Source: Dermacentor variabilis (Eukaryota; Arthropoda; Arachnida; Ixodida; Ixodidae). From it: a stretch of DNA of 64,000 nucleotides. Below the pieces are notes generated by a model. It worked only from the letters and a program-made list of their open reading frames with translations, did not search any database and was not told the origin of the DNA. Location of the stretch: assembly GCF_050947875.1 (NCBI RefSeq), contig NC_134573.1, positions 67,120,315 through 67,184,314 on the forward strand. Reading direction: 5' to 3'. The first letter of the stretch is position 1; the number at the start of each line of letters is the position of its first letter. The position numbers were made by a program, and so were the translations under genes. Below, piece after piece: positions 22,362 to 33,750 of this stretch.

Positions 22362-23620
22362 ATATGCATAATATGGAGGTTTGCACCAAGGTAACTTCAA
22401 TATTTGCTAAATCTTTTAAGGTCATAGACAACCTAAGAGCAAGGATAAGCACGTACTCCTGATAAGTAGAGTTAGCGATGCTTCTGGTTCTGCATGTTTC
22501 ATATTCTTAAAGATATTTAAAAAGCGAATTTGAGGCTCAAAAGCGCCATGAAATTATCATTTAGCCTACCTAAGACTCAGCTGATATAGTTACTTATATT
22601 TTCCCGCATTGTTCTAGAAGTCGAATTTTGCCACCTGTGGTGCTAAAGATGCACAGGCTAATAATTTTTTAACTGTTAATGTTTTTCTCTCGTGTCCTAA
22701 AGCTTCGCTTCGACTGGGGAAACGGCGTTGCTTTGTATGATTTTCACACTGAAGCAACAAGTCGAAAACAATGTATGCGAAAGAAACTGAACGCAAAGGC
22801 TTATTCACACTACGCACAATTTCCTTTGCCAGCATGACTACGAGCGTGAAGCCTTGTTTTACAAGGAAGGAGTACGGCAGGCCCTATCAGGCTGCTGCAG
22901 ATGTCTGCTAAGCACGTTTAGAATGTCCTTTTTCTAACGCCACAATCCGCTTTGTATTTTCTGGGGGTGGACACTTCAATGGGTGACGCATTTTATGGCG
23001 CCAACGAAACTTGCAAAGCTTAGCCGTTTAGTAACATGCAGTCCTGGACCCGAAGCTCTGCCTCCACACCACTTCGATTTCTAATGGAGCGGTCTTTAAA
23101 ACTGCTGTGGGGACAACCAGTCACTTAACCAGCTTACAAGTGCAAACAAGGTTGCAATATCTCTATTATAGTCCAGCATTCTTCATATTTCTACATTTAG
23201 TTATGTTCAATCAAAAGTTTAGGCATGTTTAAAATACCAGTGCTTGTAAGGGTCGGGACTACATCTCTGATTTTTTTTCAGAGCAATACTCTGGACTTGT
23301 CTTGCTCATCTCGGCTATTGAAGAGGTAATGCTTCAAGCAGCTAACAACCGCAGTGCCTCCAGAAGTCAGATGGCCTTTGCGGTTCTGACTATAGGATAA
23401 TCTTGGCGGTCCATTACAATGCGCTGTGCAGCCTCCAATATTTTTTTTTTCACCGCCAGTGACATGGCTCATTCAATGGCGAATATTTATTCCTCTATGT
23501 TTTTATTGCGAATCAGTCAGCTCGGCCCTCAAACAGCAAGGCATTGTGCTTTGTGGCACCGTACATTTAGTCACGCGAGACACACATTACCTGCAGCCAT
23601 CCATGTCCCTGTGAACTACG
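22362..23620. other. No gene seen
   Basis: About 1.25 kb with no supported coding region. Open frames near 23278-23472 and 23426-23614 overlap in opposite strands without motifs. Confidence 0.4.
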
Positions 23621-23639
23621 TCACCGACGAACCGTTATT

Positions 23640-24722
23640 CGAATGGGTCACACTGCTAAGTCACTTCAATTCCCCGTGGGCAGCTGCCTATATTCCATTC
23701 TTCTGGAAAGAAAGTATTTTCATACAGATACTTATACAAGGCAAGGACCCATCTTTAGCCCGTTGTTATATGCCCACAGCATTGACAAGCTGCCTTTGCA
23801 CGTTTCCCGAAAAAATGGTAAACCGGCTTTTGATTTGTGTAATGGAGAGCAGCAAACTCATAAACTCCTTCCAATGTAGTTTTAGGGAAGGCATATCCAC
23901 AATAGACTACCTTGTTCGCATCGAGGCATATTGCTTTTTTACAAGAGTAATTTTGTCTGTGGGTATTCTTAGACCTAAGGAAAGCTTACAATACCACTAG
24001 GCACTTCGGAATTCGCCAAGATCTTTCGTCTATGGGTGCCCGTGGCAACATGCTAAACACAATGGAATGATATCTCTCTAATTCCAAATACCGCATAAGA
24101 GCGGGCAGAGCTGTGTCTGGGCTCGGCACACCCAAGAGACTGGGGTGCCGCAGGGGAAAGGGGCGTGATTAGTCGCGCATTATTTATTTCAAAAACGAAT
24201 TCTCCACATAAAGTTATTCCATGCACGACATTTTATTCTGTTTATGTCGACGATGTGCAGATAGGCTTCAAATCATTGAATATTACAATCTACGGGCGGC
24301 AAGTGTAGCTTGGAATAAACAAATTGTCCCAATGGCGATATTATCATCGGTTTAAAACGAATGTTCAAAAAGTACTTCCATACTGTTTTTTAAAAAACAG
24401 AGCTCTAACAATGTAGGCTCAAGTATCACGATCAAGGGCGACTAACTCTCTTTGGTCAACGAACATAAATTACCGGGAACCATCTTAGACTCTAACCTCA
24501 CGTTTATGGACCATGTTAAATATCTGGAGCAGAAATGTCTGAAAACAATGAACGTCATAAAACGTCTGTGGCGTGCAACAAGGGGTAGCCATCTAAAATT
24601 CCTTCCGAACTTGTACAAAAGCCTCGTCCCCTCCTGCCTTGACTCATGGTGCTGTAATGTATCATTCTGCAACACAAAGTTAAATATAAAAAATATGGTT
24701 GATCCCTCTTTTATAGGAATCG
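23640..24722 (+). pseudogene. Jockey/CR1-like LINE reverse transcriptase fragment
   Basis: Plus-strand frames show GKDPS, then LTSCLCTFPEKMVNRLLICV and FQCSFREGISTIDYLVRIEA, the classic RT motifs 1-2a of Jockey-like LINEs. At about 24130-24160 a degraded 'TGVPQG' block appears, and VYVDDVQIGF near 24240-24270 is the catalytic YxDD motif, intact. The thumb segment (24452-24727) reads KYLEQKCLKTMNVIKRLWRA. The reading frame changes at least three times. Neither endonuclease nor RNase H is present nearby, so both ends are lost. Confidence 0.8.
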
Positions 24723-24729
24723 TTTGAAC

Positions 24730-25690
24730 ACGAAAGTGAAACGTGTCTTCATAAAAGCTGTGGCAAGTACTTGTATTGTACGTGAAGAATTATGTTGCAA
24801 GTAGCCATCTGCGGCATCCTCGACAATTGCCATACAAGCGAAAGCTGTCGAACGACTCGCGACTGGGCAACATCTCCCAGAGACACTGCAATGCACGCAC
24901 CGGAGCACTGCGAAAATCCACCAGAAACCGCAGGCGTTCGCAAACCGTACTAGCGAAAGCGGACGGGTTGTTAGTAAATAGCTTCGTGAACTCCACCGTC
25001 CACTGCAACGAAAGGCGCACGATTTTCGGATCAACTACCACGCTGCAGGTTTGCTTTGTGCGCGGAGTCCTATTGGGGAGCGGCATCCTGCTGCCGAGTA
25101 GCTTCGTGGAAGGTACGAGTCCGCCTCCGTAGTGTCTTGGGCGACCAGTTGGGTTGCCACCCACTTAGCTTCGGGAATACGAGTGGCAAATTTCGCGGCG
25201 TGCGCCACGAACGCGCGCAGGAGTTTTGATTCAAGCTGGCGTGCCTCTCACCGGACCAAAGCGAGATTCCCCCGTCGACGACGTTGTCTTTTTCGCCGCT
25301 TAGCGCAGCAGTTTTATTAGTCGGTGCCATCGCAAGCGAAGCAGTAGGTGGCGTGTAAGCACTGCTGACTCATGTTGAAGCTGCATACCGTTGGTGACGA
25401 GGCGTCACAGGCTAATCCAACACGAAAGGCAAACCATGCGCGGAAACTGCGTCGTCACCTCAGCAGAATGCCTACACCGCCTACACCAGACTACACTGGT
25501 CGGAGCCTCCGGAGACAAGCGAAGCGCTCACTGTCGGCGCTCGTGTCATGGTACAGTACTTCGCTTCGTCCCTCCTAAATGACGGTGCCATCCCTGTCAA
25601 GAGTAGTAAGCAGCGATTGGGAGATTGGCGGAAGAAATGTAGGAAAACTACAAACAACGGAAGCGTGGAAAAACAAATTCACAATAGAGA
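24730..25690. other. GC-rich stretch without recognised genes
   Basis: Overlapping open frames on both strands (24776-25132 plus, 24790-25164 minus, 25548-25892 plus) reflect GC content. No motif or repeat family is recognised. An exon of an unknown gene cannot be excluded. Confidence 0.35.
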
Positions 25691-25724
25691 TTCAGAAAAT
25701 TTAGTTATGGGAATTCATCGTGGT

Positions 25725-25890
25725 TTTTTTTTTCCATTCCTTTCTTTTCTCTTTTTGAACATAGGTAGGACATTAGGCAATTCAATAACAAGAGCTTGGT
25801 GGCGCAATCGACCACCCCGTTCCGAAGGGAAGGTTCATAGCACCCATCCATCCATCCATCCATCCATCCATCCATCCATCCATCCATCCT
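25725..25890 (+). repeat. SINE-like 3' end with (CATC)n tail
   Basis: The segment 'agcttggtggcgcaatcgac' followed by 'caccccgttccgaaggg' leads directly into a (CATC) tetranucleotide tract at 25843-25889, about eleven units. A fixed unique segment running into a simple tail is how many LINE or SINE 3' ends look. The microsatellite also makes an open frame of His-Pro-Ser repeats, which is not a gene. Confidence 0.5.
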
Positions 25891-25894
25891 GAGA

Positions 25895-27030
25895 GCATAT
25901 TTCATGCGTTCGCGCCGACATCACGTGCGTGGAAGTCATTGGTGGAGCCCAGCATAAGAGACTTTCGTATTGAAATCCTAGACCCTCTTCACCATTTAGT
26001 TTTGCGCCTCGCAACTGGTGCTTTTAGGACAAACTCTGAAGAAAGCTTGTACGTAGAGTGAAACGAGTGGTTACACTGTCTACATAGGTGATGATTTACC
26101 GTCACCTATTATCTAAAAGTCCATTCAAATCCTAAACAGCCTTGTTACAAAACTTCGAAGGATGTGTTCTATGCCTTATTATTTAATGACTGGCGCATAG
26201 CGGGGGATTCCTTCGCACTGCGTGTGAGGCAGCTCAATGAAGAATTGTGTGCCCAATTTGTAGAAAACCGTGTAATACCTCCAGCGAAGCTTCTACCGCT
26301 GTGGCAGCGGCACCTGGTAGAATGTCACGCATCGTTTATCAAGGTCACAAAACACGTCCCAGACGCACGCATACGAATGCCCATCCTTGAAATTCAGGCG
26401 ACGTATTCATGCCCGGAGTATTATGCTGACCGCCCAAGGTCACAGGCCAACGTGTCTTTTGCAGCACCCGCAGCATGCTTTTCTGAGTGCAATTTGGTGC
26501 ATCCGCAAACAATCTTCTCCACAGCAGAAACATATACAGTTATATCGGTGGTCGCAGTTTTGTAACAAGGATGTTTAGGATTTCAATGCAACTTCAGACT
26601 GGGTGAAAGTGGTTTTCTAGGCAGGCCGAGACATGCGTCCTAGCCGGCCTATGGTTCCAGCGCCGCCCAGACGGAGGCGTCCGAGAAAGCGTTCGTTTCG
26701 AACGCAAAGGAGACAGAGGAGTCCGAACAGCTGTGTAGTGCCAGCGAAAATGATCCTTTATTCGTAGCGAACGCATTTCTTACAGAGCTTGCGTTAGCAA
26801 CGCTCCGTAGCCACAGCGACGCACCCCGGCGCTTTATTGGGACATAACAAAACACACGAAGAAATTGAAACTACAGAAAGCAATCATATTAATACTCTTT
26901 TACTCTATAAGTGTTGTAAAAGTTTTAGGTAACTTGAACACGCGTAATAATCCAGTAATTATAGATCTTCCCTCCTGTGTGCTACTTACAACTCACACTA
27001 GCATCTCACGTTATGCAGGGTGGCTATACT
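25895..27030. other. No recognised gene
   Basis: A 133-codon plus frame (26164-26565) and shorter minus frames occur without motifs. I have no support for any of them. Confidence 0.35.
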
Positions 27031-27033
27031 CGC

Positions 27034-27412
27034 AGATTACTTTTTCTGTGGCAATGAAGGGAAAGCCACGGAGGCAAAGAGCACACAAGAGGGAGCGTTT
27101 CTGAGAAAAAGTCCCGTGTTTTCATCCACATTAGTTTAACCTCGGGAAGAGAAAATATAAACACCTTATTATCAGCAGTTATATAGGACACAACAAACCA
27201 CTGAATGTAAATGTTTACTTATTCTGCGGCTTTTCTCTTCCGCGTCTGGGTAAACGCGGAACCGCCGCACGTCGAAGCTGCGTCAATTCAGGCACTATTC
27301 TGGGCAACCAAAAGCAATGACAAACGCTGGCGGACTACTTGCGCGGTAACACAAGAGCAGAATTTCCGCCCGCGTAACTTTCCCTTCATAGCCACAGAAA
27401 GTTGTCCGCGAA
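27034..27412. mobile_element. Fold-back element with inverted arms
   Basis: The plus strand at 27038-27063 reads 'actttttctgtggcaatgaagg' + 'gaaag' and the reverse of 27377-27404 reads 'aactttctgtggctatgaagg' + 'gaaag', so arms of roughly 26-35 bp enclose about 310 bp. The interior is not coding. This fits a small fold-back or MITE-like unit; no target duplication is evident. Confidence 0.45.
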
Positions 27413-27589
27413 TGTAGACACCGAAAGAATTAAGTCAACATGCTCACAGATGCAATCACAACGTCCATAGCAAGAAAAGCTAGAAAATGCTTAAACACAC
27501 ACTTAAAAACGTTCTTGCGCAAAAAGAACTGAAGTTATTGGCATAGATTGTGGGATATACATCAGGTAAACTCCATTTAATTAAGCCAT

Positions 27590-27925
27590 GTTTCGGAAAG
27601 AGGTCACTAGAAAGAAAAACGGCGAGTTGTGGTAATTTTCTGCCAACCTAAGATAGGGCATACATTCGGTACGCACTCCTACCTTTTGGCAGGTGATTAA
27701 TCTCCTATCTGGGTTAAATGTGGCGAGATTCTAACTGTCCTCCACGTATTGATTGAGTGCTGGGAAGCAAAAGGAAGGAGCACATCCCTCAGCGTACCGA
27801 TGGCACATTCCCCTTCATTCACCATTGTTTCTTGGATCAGAAGCGGTCTTTGACCATAAATAAGTTCAAAAAGCTTACGGGATGTTGACTTATTGCACCG
27901 TATAAGTCCACGAGATTTTTAACAC
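27590..27925 (+). mobile_element. LINE 3' tail fragment
   Basis: A plus frame reads CVKCGEILTVLHVLIECWEA followed by KRRRTSLSVPMAH and FTIVSWIRSGL. This is the C-terminal zinc-like motif (C-x2-C, H, C) and following block of RNase-H LINE ORF2 proteins. It is short, has stops after 27850, and runs into a CAG/CTG repeat. Confidence 0.6.
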
Positions 27926-27937
27926 ATCCTCTCACCA

Positions 27938-27987
27938 CCAGCAGCAGCAGCAGCAGCACTGCTGCTGCCGCTGCTGCTGCTGCTGCA
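27938..27987. repeat. Palindromic CAG/CTG triplet repeat
   Basis: Seven CAG units are followed by 'cactgctgctgccgctg' and five further CTG-type units, so the two halves are complementary and can fold into a hairpin within one strand. It follows the LINE tail directly and may have grown from its 3' simple-repeat end. Confidence 0.75.
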
Positions 27988-28289
27988 GAGATAAAGCCTC
28001 AGAGATAAAAATTTAACGCAGGAAACCTTACTGGCAAAAAGCAGCAAAAAATGTCCCTCCTGCAGCAGGACCGGTTGAAATCTCAAAGCAGGTTATCAAA
28101 CAGCAGCGTCCCAATGGCAAAAGACAGCTGACTATTGCGAAAGAGCACTTGATTACAAAAATTTCAATCCACTCTGTGAATGTGGATGACCACCGGAGCT
28201 GTATATAACTATAAAGAAAATAATATAACAAACAATTATTGCACAATTATAAACTTTTTTGTTTTCATTTATATTAACGTTTTTCTCAT

Positions 28290-29470
28290 GACCACACTAA
28301 TTAGAGCATTATGGTTGCTTCATAGAAGGCCATGGACTCTGTGACGGCACTGGAGATCTCAGTGAACGTTACGTCTATAGGAAACCGATGGCGCGTCGTG
28401 GTGACATTCGTCTTGGCGTAACATTGAAGGCCGGACATATCCAAGAGAAACGCCAAGAAACACTTTCCGTAGGGACGAGACACGTCGGCGTTAAAGGGAC
28501 CCACAATGACGATGGTATTGTGGTTACCGGGAGGATCCACCTAGCTTTATCGTTCGTAAATTCTTCAACGTATCTCTTTGACGTCCCGGGATGAGCGTAT
28601 ACGGTGGCGACAACGATTCTGTCCCCAGTCTCTACGGTGACCGCACTCGCTTGAACCACCGGAAACTGCCTTCGTCGGTAACTCAGCCCAGTATTTCTAT
28701 CGAGGGCGAGGTTGAAAGTACGCCACTCGATGAACACCCAATCGGCCATGATCTTGATCCCCTGTCTCCGAGCAGCATGCGCGATTGGCTTGGCTTTGTT
28801 CTGAACCAGATGGCCAGTATGTGGCACAAAAATACGCACTGCATCGCAAGCGTCACCTTCCCTGTACTCGATCTCTCTAAGTACACCAACGGTACCATTC
28901 AAGAGTCCGTCCTTCCCGTCGATGTTGAACGAGACCACGTAGGGCTTGCCCCGAGCAAGCAGTATCGCATGGGCTAAATTGCCCATTTCGATATGCGTCA
29001 TACTGACCACCTTGGCCTGTGCGCGAATACACTGGGCGTCGGACCTGTGTCCGAGGTACACATAAACTACTCGAGCTTGGTGTACGTCTCCCGCGCCCTG
29101 CAGGGCTAACCCCGGTGCTGAATGCATCGACGTCCTTATTGGAGTATAAGACTAGCACAGCACCGGGCGCAAAGATCAAGGCTCGATCGGCGCGGACGAA
29201 CCGACCTTCGATGACAGGCGCTTCTTTCTGTTGGAGGACCCTCCCGTCCCCAATTTCCGCGAGGATTGCCGAGAACGTGGCGTTTTTTTGACGCACAACC
29301 TGCTGCAACGGGTAGCAGGAGAAATGATGCCACTTCACCTCCGGGCTGAATGAAAACCTTGTTGTGGCCGCGTGCACGCCTAAAGACCTCGTTAACACGA
29401 AGCGCAAGCAATTATCGGAGATGGCCGCGCATTATAATGTCCTGACCACCGAACGTCTGGTCGTACTTAT
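28290..29470 (-). pseudogene. Helitron-type helicase fused to endonuclease, deleted
   Basis: The minus strand first shows a PIF1-family helicase: 'MRGHLR' then ALRVNEVFRR (motif II/III region, about 29370-29470), VVRQKNATFSAILAEIGDGR (about 29220-29310), then NGTVGVLREIEY and FIEWRTFNLALDRNTG. After the block YRRRQFPVVQASAVTV the frame passes straight into VETGDRIVVATVYAHPGT, the start of a LINE-type endonuclease, ending FNADVSRP and RHRFPIDVTFTEISS. Helentron-class Helitrons carry such an endonuclease after the helicase. Here the helicase C-terminus with its last ATPase motifs is missing at the junction and the part before motif II (Rep and Walker A) is absent, so it is an inactive remnant. 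Confidence 0.7.
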
Positions 29471-29479
29471 ACGTGATCT

Positions 29480-30245
29480 GCACGTCGTTTTCTTAGAGAG
29501 TCATATCTGCTGCAGACTCATATACCCTAAAGCAATGACTCATACCTCCGTAAATGCAGCCACATGAGGGTAGTTTTTGCACATCACAAAACGCTGGAAA
29601 CTAGCCTAAGACAGCTTGCCCGCAAAAAGAACATCCCGATTACATGGCGTGAAAGCAAGATGAACCTCGGCTGCAAAGACAAAGGTGATACAAATAATAT
29701 GAGCCTCTAGAAACCATCTATAGTAATGTCAGTGTTATTGGAATAGGAATGCGAGCCATAAAATTAGTTGTCAAAGTGAGTGCAAAAATAAATATGGGGA
29801 CTACTAAATGGGCACAGGCTAGGCAGACACTTAGAGAATCATGTGTATTGGATCACAGCGCAAATAAATTCACAGGGACTGACAGAGTAAAGACATCACC
29901 AAACGCTTTTGAGAGGGTAAGTACCCGCACGACTGGTAACGAACTCGCTCAGAATGAACTGGTGGGGTAGTTGGTTGTACATGTCTATTTATCACAACGC
30001 ACAATAAATCGACTGGGACGGACACAGTAAAGACACCACCAAGCGCTGCGTCTGTCCTTGTCGTTACTCTGACAGTCCCATCGGTACCATCACTACATAG
30101 ACCCAATATGGTTCAACGAAGTAGTCTTCTTGCAACTTCGGATATAACGCTGCTTAATGATCTTAAATGATGAAGGAGGCCGGTGGATGGTCTATCTAGC
30201 AAGCGTGAATTATAGCAAAATGGCAGAGTGCATGTTCAAAATAAT
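29480..30245. other. No gene seen; local duplication
   Basis: Two similar short segments recur: 'caaataaattcacagggactgacagagtaaagacatcaccaaacgc' (29861-29906) and 'caataaatcgactgggacggacacagtaaagacaccaccaagcgc' (30002-30046), a 140-bp spaced direct duplication. Otherwise nothing is recognised. Confidence 0.45.
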
Positions 30246-30312
30246 AATAAGGTGCCTCAGAATGACTGGCCTAAGTTTCGATAGGTGGTGTCAAAGCGCA
30301 TTTGATCAAGAT
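30246..30312 (-). repeat. Penelope terminal-repeat remnant
   Basis: The plus text 'aaggtgcctcagaatgactggcc' followed by 'gtttcgataggtgg' matches 52391-52430, part of the terminal region of the Penelope-like element at 52-56 kb. Only about 60 bp are conserved. Confidence 0.5.
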
Positions 30313-30319
30313 ATGTCCA

Positions 30320-31640
30320 CCTATTGACGTGGCCCAGCCTATGTGACGCACCTTATCCTTCTTTGTAGATTTTTTATGCTGTATGTACATATGTAACTTT
30401 ACGCTGTAACTACGTAACTAAGTGACTTTATAAGCATATAAGTTTATGATTTTAAGATAATAATTCATGCTGGCTAACATAGACTGCAAACTGAACGTCC
30501 ATGCTATGACCACAATGATACCAACATTAGAACTCCGTTCCTACACCGTCGCATTCCATATTTTCGCGCTAATATAAATGAATATGTGAACTTGAGACAA
30601 CTTGTGCGCTGTGACGAAAATTGGAGAGAAAACATTGGAAGAGATTATAATGCGCTGACCATGTTTCATCGGTTTATGTTCTTTCCAATAAATGCAAGAC
30701 CTGTCGGTGGGCCGTTCTTTCTCGCATTACGTCTCCGCTCTAAAATTGTATTCATGGTTAGTGGACGCCCTGCACTGCGTATACGCACTTGCTGAGAAAG
30801 AGCTCGCGTAATACGCACGCGATCGTAGCTATACCTCTTGAAGAATGGGAAGCGTCGCCGCAAGCTCGACACTCATTGTAGTTGCCATAGTCTAGCCAGA
30901 GATGAATCCTTTTCGAGAACAATGCCCCGGCAGGTGTTGCATGCGCAGTCCTTGTCTCACGCTGCACAAGCGTTTCGCGAAGGCGCACTTTGTGGCACGT
31001 TTTTTTTCTTTGTTTCTGTTGCGCACAAGCGCAAGCCCCTGATACCAAAGACGCCGAGGCGCGGCATTATTTGGCCATCTCAATTTTGCGCGCGTTGTGA
31101 GCATTGCGAAGCAAGGAAAATGTGCTGTGTGGTGCGCAAGCTCAGTCGCGACACCACTGCTTTGCTGTCTTGGTGCGCATCAGTTACGACGGTTGTCCTT
31201 TTCCATTTAGCCCAATATTGGAAAAGAGTATCTCCTAAGCGATCTAGTATTGAGCGCATAAAAGGATAAAATCTGCGGCTAGAGTTCGCACCGGCACTGC
31301 CCGTGTGACCAGCATGACGCGTATTGACACCGCCTTCCTTTAGAATGTCGATCACGGATGCTCTTCGGTAGCAACCGTAGTATACTTCACAATGAAGATC
31401 ACGAAATCGCGTGACGCTTCCCGTATTCTTAAAAGTTACGCCCTTCGACAGAGCATCTAAATTTTGCAATTCGGCTGTAACGACCACTCCATGACTGATG
31501 TGGTCACTGAGCGTCTATGTCACTCCACAAGAGTTCCACACACCGGTACGTTCGACAAGCAGCAGCCTGGTTGCTGCTTTTCGTACGACCTATTGCAACA
31601 GCAGTGTACCTATTCCAGCAAGTTAAAGGGAACCTAATGA
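30320..31640. other. Unassigned stretch with a 135-codon minus frame
   Basis: A minus frame at 31080-31487 reads ALSKGVTFKNTGSVTRFRDL and DLHCEVYYGCYRRASVIDIL, which has a more protein-like composition than its neighbours, but I do not recognise the family and see no splice sites I would trust. The rest (30320-31050) shows nothing. Confidence 0.3.
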
Positions 31641-33575
31641 GCTCAACAATTCCGCATGGAACAGCACTTCAGGTCATTTGGTAACTGGGATTGGGCAGAA
31701 AACTCTATGAAGTGGTCAAATTTTTTCTTGACAATCGCACAGCTCATCTGAGGTTCGAGGATAATGAATCAAAGAAGACGGATCTGGGTAACAGAGGGAT
31801 GCCACAAGGGTCAGTCTTGTCACCTGTCCTTTTCAACGTGCCCATGTAAAATGAGGCAAAATGATTAAAGGGATAGATGACATTCACTTTACCGTTTATG
31901 CAGGCGATGTGACTATATGGACCGCTGGAGGAAATATAGGACAGGCGGAAAGCAGACTTCAGAAGAGCATTTATGAGGTAGAATACATTTTTGAAGACAT
32001 GGGACCCAGATGCTCTGCTGATAAGTCTGAACTCCTAGTACTCGATAACATGAAATAAGGTAGAAAACCGAGGGAATATGCTCCCGAGGAAGAACCCAGG
32101 TTAGTACTAATTATTACTAACGACGAAGGCAGGCAAATCTATTCAGCAAGTAGAATCGATTATAGTCTTAGGGTAACTCCTGGGCGCAAACAGGGCAAAC
32201 AGAAGAACAATACAACACATGAAAAGCAAGACTGAGGAGGTAGTAAGATTGCTAAGGAGAATCACTACACAGAGGGTTGGGAGCGGAGAGCGCCATGAGA
32301 CTGGTCCATGCTTTCGCCTGGTGCCACTTCTCCTATGTAGCTGGGATGCTCAGTTGGACACAGAGAGAGCTAAACAAGCTGAACAGATTAATTAAAAGGC
32401 TTGTAAAAACAACAGTGGAGTTACCGATTAACAAGCCAAATGATAAATTTGTGAAACTATGGCTCCACAACAGAATAGCCGAGATTATTGAAGCTCAGAA
32501 AATTGCTCGCAGAGATGGCTCTCTGGAACAAGGTCAGTTAGAGCAATACTCGAAGAGGTAAGCTGGTGCACAACCTAATCCAAAATTTCAGGTGAAGACA
32601 CAGTGGAACTAAAGGATAACTAGGAGAGATAATCAAGACGACTGCTTTCCCCACAAATATGCACCTGGCGCACAACCCGGAAAGGAGAAAGGCAATGGCC
32701 AAAGCTCTCCTGGAAGAGACAGAACAAGACATAGAACATGCGGCTTTTGTAGATGCTGCATGGGTCAGAGGAAAAAAAGCCTCTACGGCAGTAGTAGCGC
32801 ATGCAGATGAACTCACACGGAATGCTATTGCAAACATGACTAAAGACAGGACAGTCGCGCATTGGCTTTAAGGAATAATAAATGGACGCGAATTTATAGT
32901 GACTCTAAGATAGATGTTAGAGACTTTAGCAAAGTTTTTGTAACCAAAAGGGCTGCCGAGATGATGGGTGAGATGGAGAGCCAACGGATCGAAATCCGCT
33001 GGTTTCCTGCACGCATGGGGTCTGTCAATACTTCCTGAAAGAACTTAACCGAGATGGCTAATGCAGCTGCATAACGACCTACTATCCGGGCACTACGCGA
33101 CCAGGACCATAATAATATACAGGAGAAAAACAGAGACCAATTATATATAATGAAGTCACGAAGCATTACTAGGCGAACAGAAGAGAAAGCCCGGTGCCAC
33201 ACGCTAAGCTCAACGGAGCTCAAGCCATGACTCGGAGGTTGTTACAGACAAGAACTTATCCCAGTCCCAACATCATTAACAACCTATATCCAGAAAGAGA
33301 GCACCATTTGACTGCGAGATTGTGATGGCATCATCACTCTGGATCATATGCTTTAGCAGTATCCTGTGTCTTTCACAGACTGTGGCAAGGAAATAGACTC
33401 GTGGGGACCAGTCCTTCACAGTGGAGTTCTTTTAGATCAAGTACTGGCCGTCCAGCAGGCCCACCAAACGGCGGTAGGGTTAAACCTTATTGTCTCGACG
33501 TGGGAGCCGCCTGCGTCAACCTAAGGGTCGATCTTCAGGGCCTGAATAAATTCCTCATACCATATCATACCTTCC
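31640..33575 (+). mobile_element. Second, 5'-truncated copy of the RNase-H LINE family
   Basis: This plus-strand copy matches the LINE at 617-6275 from the RT palm to the 3' end. Visible parts are a degraded motif-B block (GMPQGSVLSPVLFN, 31797-31840), FTVYAGDVTIWTAGGNIGQAE (31888-31950) with Gly for the first Asp of YADD, LINE thumb sequence WDAQLDTERAK-like near 32350, and RNase H at 32659-32871 (AAFVDAAWVRGKKASTAVVA). The tail includes LDHML-like sequence near 33340. The 3' end contains 'gatcttcagggcctgaataaa' at 33529-33549, as in the first copy. Several stops and frame changes make it inactive. YAGD in both copies suggests the change predates them or marks a subfamily. Confidence 0.85.
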
Positions 33576-33750
33576 TACCGAGTGGCTTGGCGTGCCCGTG
33601 TAAGCCGTTCCGGAAAGAAGATTTTGTGATGGTACCGAGATAGCCCAGCGAAAGAGTTACGCGAGACGTACCATATAAGAAAGAATAGACATGATTATGT
33701 AAACGACACCTCACGTTATCTGCACAATGGTGATATCATTTTTGGTGATA

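Noticed and set aside
24776..25164. 118- and 124-codon frames on opposite strands
   Set aside because: Complementary GC-driven frames without motifs; neither can be preferred.
25843..25889. CRISPR-like or protein-coding repeat
   Set aside because: A perfect tetranucleotide microsatellite with no spacers; the window is eukaryotic.
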